From the NCBI GenBank assembly GCA_041580235.1, contig JBFGEG010000085.1, forward strand, positions 1 to 16,076: a stretch of 16,076 bases of DNA, in the 5' to 3' direction. The stretch is from JADFOJ01 sp041580235 (GTDB taxonomy: Bacteria > Planctomycetota > Phycisphaerae > Phycisphaerales > SM1A02). How positions within the stretch are numbered: the stretch's first letter is position 1; every line of letters starts with the position of its first letter. Positions 13,502-16,076 of the stretch are shown piece by piece. Both the position numbers and the translations under genes were made by a program. The notes beneath the pieces are model-generated. The model searched no databases, was not told the DNA's origin, and saw nothing but the letters and a program-made list of their open reading frames with translations.

Positions 13502-14974
13502 GTGAACCTCGAAATGAGCCTCAACGAGAGCTACCGCTCACCGCTGGAAACCCGATACGCGTCAGCGCCTCTGCGCGAGATCTGGTCGCCGCAGCGGAAG
13601 TTCGCGACGTGGCGGCGGCTGTGGCTGGCGCTGGCGGAGGCCCAGCGGGAGCTGGGGCTCGACATCTCCGAGGAGCAGCTCGAGCAGCTCCGCGGGCATC
13701 TCGACGACATCGACTTCGACGCGGCGGCCCGGTACGAGGCCGAGCTGCACCATGACGTGATGGCGCATATCCACGTGTTCGGCGACGCGGCGCCGGCGGC
13801 GCGAGCGATCATCCACCTGGGCGCGACCAGTCAGTTCGTCAACTGCAACACCGAGCTCATCCTCATCCGCGAGAGCCTGGAGCTGCTCGCCGGCAACCTG
13901 GCGACGGTGATCGACGAGCTGGGCGCCTTCGCCGTCCGCTACCGCGACCTGCCGGCGCTTGGATTCACGCACTTTCAGCCGGCGCAGCCGACGACCGTGG
14001 GCAAGCGGGCGACGCTCTGGGGCTACGACTTCGCGCTGGCCCTGGAGGACGTGCAGCACCGCCTCGACACGCTGCGCTTCCGCGGCGTCAAGGGGGCGAC
14101 GGGGACGCAAGCATCGTTCCTGAAGCTCTTCGACGGCGACGTGGAAAAGGTGGAGCGGCTCGACCGCCTCGTGACGGAGAAGATGGGCTGGCCTGCAGAC
14201 CGGCGTTACACGGTGACGGGCCAGACCTATCCGCGGCTCGTGGACGCGCAGGTGCTGTCGGCTCTGGCGGTGACGGCGGCGGCGGTCCACAAATGCTGCA
14301 ACGACATCCGGCTTCTGGCCGGCCGCCGCGAGATCGAGGAGCCGATGGGCGGCCGGCAGGTGGGGTCTTCGGCCATGCCCTACAAACGCAATCCCATGCT
14401 GTGCGAGCGGGCGAGCGGGCTGGCGCGATTCGTCATGGCGTTGGCGCCCAGCGCGTTGAGCACCGCCGCCGCGCAGTGGCTGGAGCGGACCCTCGATGAC
14501 TCGTCGAACCGGCGGCTGACGCTGCCGGAGTCATTCCTGGCCCTGGACGGGGCCCTCACCGCCATGATCCGTGTGGCGCGGGGGCTGGTCGTCAACGAGC
14601 AGACGATCCGGGCCAATCTCATGGCCGAGCTGCCGTTTCTCGTGACCGAGGACATCCTGATGGCGGCCGTCGCCAACGGCGCGGACCGCCAGGAGGTCCA
14701 TGAGGCGATCCGCCGCCACAGCCGCGCCGCCGCCGAGCAGATCAAGACCGGCGGCGTCAACGACCTGCTGGACCGGCTGCGGGCGGAGCCCCTCCTGACC
14801 GGCGTTGATTTCGAGTCGGTCCTCGATCCCCATGCCTACACCGGCCTCGCCGCGCGGCAGGTCGATCGCTTCGTGGCGGAGATCGTGGGGCCCCTCCGGC
14901 GGCGGTACGGTCGGGGCGGCGGGCCCGTCGCGGGGGCCTCGGCCAGGGATGAAACCGCCCTGACACGCTCCTAG
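13502..14974 (+). CDS. purB: Adenylosuccinate lyase
   Basis: Cleaves fumarate from adenylosuccinate and SAICAR in purine synthesis; a cytoplasmic homotetramer of the fumarase/aspartase superfamily. The 490-residue length and sequence resemble the animal-like ADSL branch more than the short Bacillus form. Visible motifs are HHDVMAHIHVFGD (83-95) and HLGATSQFVNCNTELILIRE (105-124), then THFQPAQPTTVGKRATLWGY (156-175) with a catalytic His at 157, and the signature loop GSSAMPYKRNP (288-298) with the catalytic serine. ATG 13514 (MSLNESYRSPL) is an alternative start to GTG 13502, and neither has a proper ribosome site. The last ~15 residues (GGGPVAGASARDETALTRS) are non-conserved. The gene is divergent from the sigma factor, followed by a separate promoter for the next gene. 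Confidence 0.94.
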   Translation: MNLEMSLNESYRSPLETRYASAPLREIWSPQRKFATWRRLWLALAEAQRELGLDISEEQLEQLRGHLDDIDFDAAARYEAELHHDVMAHIHVFGDAAPAARAIIHLGATSQFVNCNTELILIRESLELLAGNLATVIDELGAFAVRYRDLPALGFTHFQPAQPTTVGKRATLWGYDFALALEDVQHRLDTLRFRGVKGATGTQASFLKLFDGDVEKVERLDRLVTEKMGWPADRRYTVTGQTYPRLVDAQVLSALAVTAAAVHKCCNDIRLLAGRREIEEPMGGRQVGSSAMPYKRNPMLCERASGLARFVMALAPSALSTAAAQWLERTLDDSSNRRLTLPESFLALDGALTAMIRVARGLVVNEQTIRANLMAELPFLVTEDILMAAVANGADRQEVHEAIRRHSRAAAEQIKTGGVNDLLDRLRAEPLLTGVDFESVLDPHAYTGLAARQVDRFVAEIVGPLRRRYGRGGGPVAGASARDETALTRS

Positions 14975-15023
14975 AAGCACGTACACAATCCGAACATCCA
15001 GGGGTCGAACGGCCCTGGCGCTG

Positions 15024-15053
15024 TTGTTGGGCCCCCTGCGAAACCGATAGAAT
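15024..15053 (+). promoter_or_regulatory. Candidate sigma-70 promoter (TTGTTG - 18 - TAGAAT) for the H1-like gene
   Basis: TTGTTG at 15024-15029 and TAGAAT at 15048-15053 are separated by 18 bases, the best promoter match in the window. The transcript would start near 15060, directly at a GC hairpin (GCGGGC 15061-15066 with GCCCGC 15073-15078), which could stabilise the mRNA 5' end. The leader would be about 60 bases. Confidence 0.55.
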
Positions 15054-15122
15054 GCCCGGCGCGGGCGTGACGGCCCGCCGTGAGACCCCAAGACACCCTT
15101 CCCACCAGCAGTGAGGCCCATC

Positions 15123-15293
15123 ATGGAAGCGTACGAACGTCTCGTGAAGCTCGTCGAAGACATTGCTGAGGAGGTCAGAAAGGCCGAGGGAGGCAACAAG
15201 GCAGCCGGTACGCGGGTCCGCAAGGCGATGCAGGACGTCAAGAAGGCCGCTCAGGACGTCCGCGTCAGCATTCTGGAGGCCAGGACGGACTAG
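15123..15293 (+). CDS. Small histone H1-like protein (Hc1 type)
   Basis: A 56-residue protein: MEAYERLVKLVEDIAEEVRK is an acidic-basic amphipathic helix, followed by the family hallmark GNKAAGTRVRKAMQDVKKAA and a second helix ending ILEARTD. The GNKAA-xRVRK core is that of the bacterial Hc1-like family known from chlamydial nucleoid protein Hc1 and common in Planctomycetota and relatives. It lacks the long lysine-rich tail of the chlamydial form, so a compact DNA-binding or DNA-bridging role is likely but unproven. ATG 15123 is preferred over GTG 15111 because GAGG at 15112-15115 stands at the right distance before it. It has its own strong promoter candidate and a 5' hairpin, as expected for an abundant protein. 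The next gene follows after 124 bases. Confidence 0.82.
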   Translation: MEAYERLVKLVEDIAEEVRKAEGGNKAAGTRVRKAMQDVKKAAQDVRVSILEARTD

Positions 15294-15359
15294 TAATCGC
15301 TGAGGGCAGCACAAGGGGCCGGGCGCCGCGTCGCCGCTACCGCCAAACGGATCGCCGCC

Positions 15360-15409
15360 GAGGGGGGCACACCCCGAATTAACCGCGGGCGGCCCCCTCC
15401 CGCGGAGGG
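15360..15409 (+). promoter_or_regulatory. Possible Shine-Dalgarno-sequestering switch before the FabZ-like gene
   Basis: The ribosome site GGAGG at 15404-15408 lies inside GGAGGG (15404-15409), which can pair with CCCTCC (15395-15400) around a three-base loop, or within CCCGCGG 15399-15405 paired to CCGCGGG 15383-15389. CCCCCTC 15393-15399 could instead pair with GAGGGGG 15360-15366 and free the ribosome site. The mutually exclusive pairings are visible; whether they matter in the cell is unknown. Confidence 0.4.
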
Positions 15410-15417
15410 ACTTCTCT

Positions 15418-15897
15418 GTGGCCGCACTCCCCCTTTTTGACGTTTCCACAATCGATCTGACCCAGGTGGCGGTCACGCGGCAGCGCGTGGGTGAGATCAA
15501 CCCTCAATGCGGCGACATGCGTCAGCTCGACTACGTGATCTGGATGAGCGAGGACGCCAGGACCGGGGTCGGGGTCAAGCACGTCCGCGACGACGAGTTC
15601 TGGGTGTCAGGCCATATTCCCGGCCGGCCCCTTCTGCCGGGCATCCTGATGATCGAGGCCGCCGCCCAGCTGTGCAGCGTCCTGCAGCACCACGCACACA
15701 AGATCGGTGAGAAGGACTTCCTGGGCTTCACGCGATGCGACGACGTCGTCTTCCGCAGCCAGGTCGTGCCGGGCGACACGATGTACCTGCTGGCGATGGA
15801 GACGTCCCGCAGCCGGCGACGTTTCGTGTCGTGCGCGCAGGCCATGGTGGAGGGCCAGATCGTGTTCGAGGCAAGGATTACAGGGATGCGAATCTAG
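15418..15897 (+). CDS. FabZ-like 3-hydroxyacyl-ACP dehydratase family protein
   Basis: A 159-residue hot-dog-fold protein. The catalytic segment FWVSGHIPGRPLLPGILMIE (61-80) continues into AAAQL. It has H66 and E80, spaced 14 residues apart exactly as in bacterial FabZ, and VVPGD later in the fold. The first ~35 residues (LFDVSTIDLTQVAVTRQRVG, EINPQCGDMRQLD) replace the usual short FabZ start, a form I associate with planctomycete homologues, so it may act on a specialised acyl chain rather than be the housekeeping enzyme. The start is GTG 15418, with GGAGG at 15404-15408. That ribosome site sits in a potential hairpin. The stop is followed within about ten bases by repeat copy 3. The role in fatty-acid or lipid A acyl synthesis is inferred from the family. 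Confidence 0.87.
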   Translation: MAALPLFDVSTIDLTQVAVTRQRVGEINPQCGDMRQLDYVIWMSEDARTGVGVKHVRDDEFWVSGHIPGRPLLPGILMIEAAAQLCSVLQHHAHKIGEKDFLGFTRCDDVVFRSQVVPGDTMYLLAMETSRSRRRFVSCAQAMVEGQIVFEARITGMRI

Positions 15898-15908
15898 GGG
15901 TCAGGCGT

Positions 15909-16076
15909 GGCCACCAGCCATTCGCCATTCGCCATTACACCCGCCGCGCGAAACCCGGTTCCAGGGACGCCGGGTGATCCCGAGCGAAGCGAGGGTTCAA
16001 ATCCGAGGCAGGATGCCTCGGATTTGACAAGACCAGTCCGCGGCATGGATGCCGCGGTTGGACCGGCACGACGCCG
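15909..16076 (+). repeat. Dispersed structured intergenic repeat, copy 3 (cut by window edge)
   Basis: It starts about ten bases after the FabZ-like stop with three AGCCATT/CGCCATT words (15916-15937). H1 pairs ACCCGG 15953-15958 with CCGGGT 15970-15975. H2 pairs CCCGAGC 15979-15985 with GCGAGGG 15989-15995, loop GAA. H3 is the 14-bp perfect stem 15997-16010 with 16014-16027, loop GGA. H4 pairs 16038-16045 with 16050-16057, loop TGGA. The conserved tail GGACCGGCACGACGCCG ends at the last base of the window, so the downstream gene or remainder is not seen. Confidence 0.88.

Noticed and set aside
15111..15122. Upstream GTG start for the H1-like protein (adds MRPI)
   Set aside because: The GTGAGG there is better read as the ribosome site for ATG 15123.
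1..16076. tRNA, rRNA, transposase, integrase, prophage or toxin-antitoxin genes
   Set aside because: None was seen on either strand by eye; the window reads as core metabolism and envelope genes with small intergenic repeats.

Overview
The window is a 16 kb piece of a high-GC, Gram-negative bacterial chromosome. It carries lipopolysaccharide (LPS) core genes, an ECF sigma factor paired with a membrane anti-sigma protein that lacks a zinc finger, a tiny histone H1-like (Hc1-type) protein, and a FabZ-like dehydratase with an unusual N-terminal extension. Together these point to the Planctomycetota, probably a Phycisphaerae-like lineage. This assignment is inferred from gene content; no rRNA or tRNA gene is present to confirm it.

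Layout. 1-635 (-) is the N-terminal part of lysyl-tRNA synthetase, divergent from a short-chain dehydrogenase (688-1455). A structured intergenic repeat follows, then 6-phosphofructokinase (1688-2788), a class I methyltransferase of less GC-biased codon use (2794-3618) and a GmhB-type HAD phosphatase (3657-4208). A 150-bp spacer with a 20-bp direct repeat leads into a GT9 heptosyltransferase (4362-5459). That gene overlaps, tail to tail, a minus-strand pair: an LPS-kinase-like protein (6078-6794) and a sulfotransferase (5380-6078). Divergent from this pair is a compact plus-strand operon, 6908-11205: GT2 glycosyltransferase, WaaL-like O-antigen ligase, two methyltransferases and PlsY. All its junctions are overlaps or gaps of at most about 5 nt. 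A second repeat copy separates plsY from the convergent sigma/anti-sigma pair (13307 down to 11410). PurB (13502-14974), the H1-like protein (15123-15293) and the FabZ-like protein (15418-15897) follow, and a third repeat copy runs off the right end.

How the genes work together. GmhB and the GT9 enzyme fit ADP-heptose supply and heptose transfer to the LPS core. The GT2 enzyme would extend the core, the kinase and sulfotransferase could add negative charges, the ligase would attach a polymer, and the methyltransferases could cap or decorate sugars. PlsY and the FabZ-like protein belong to lipid synthesis. PFK, SDR, LysRS and PurB are housekeeping metabolism.

The most interesting non-coding signal is the dispersed repeat (copies near 1462, 11207 and 15909). 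It folds into four successive hairpins, one with a tandem G-A/A-G mismatch. Arms that differ between copies change in a pairing-preserving way, and each copy sits directly after a stop codon on the same strand. Other points of interest are the 20-bp direct repeats and a chain of overlapping mini-ORFs before the heptosyltransferase, and a possible Shine-Dalgarno-sequestering switch before the FabZ-like gene. All of this was read by eye; no alignment, folding or database search was run.
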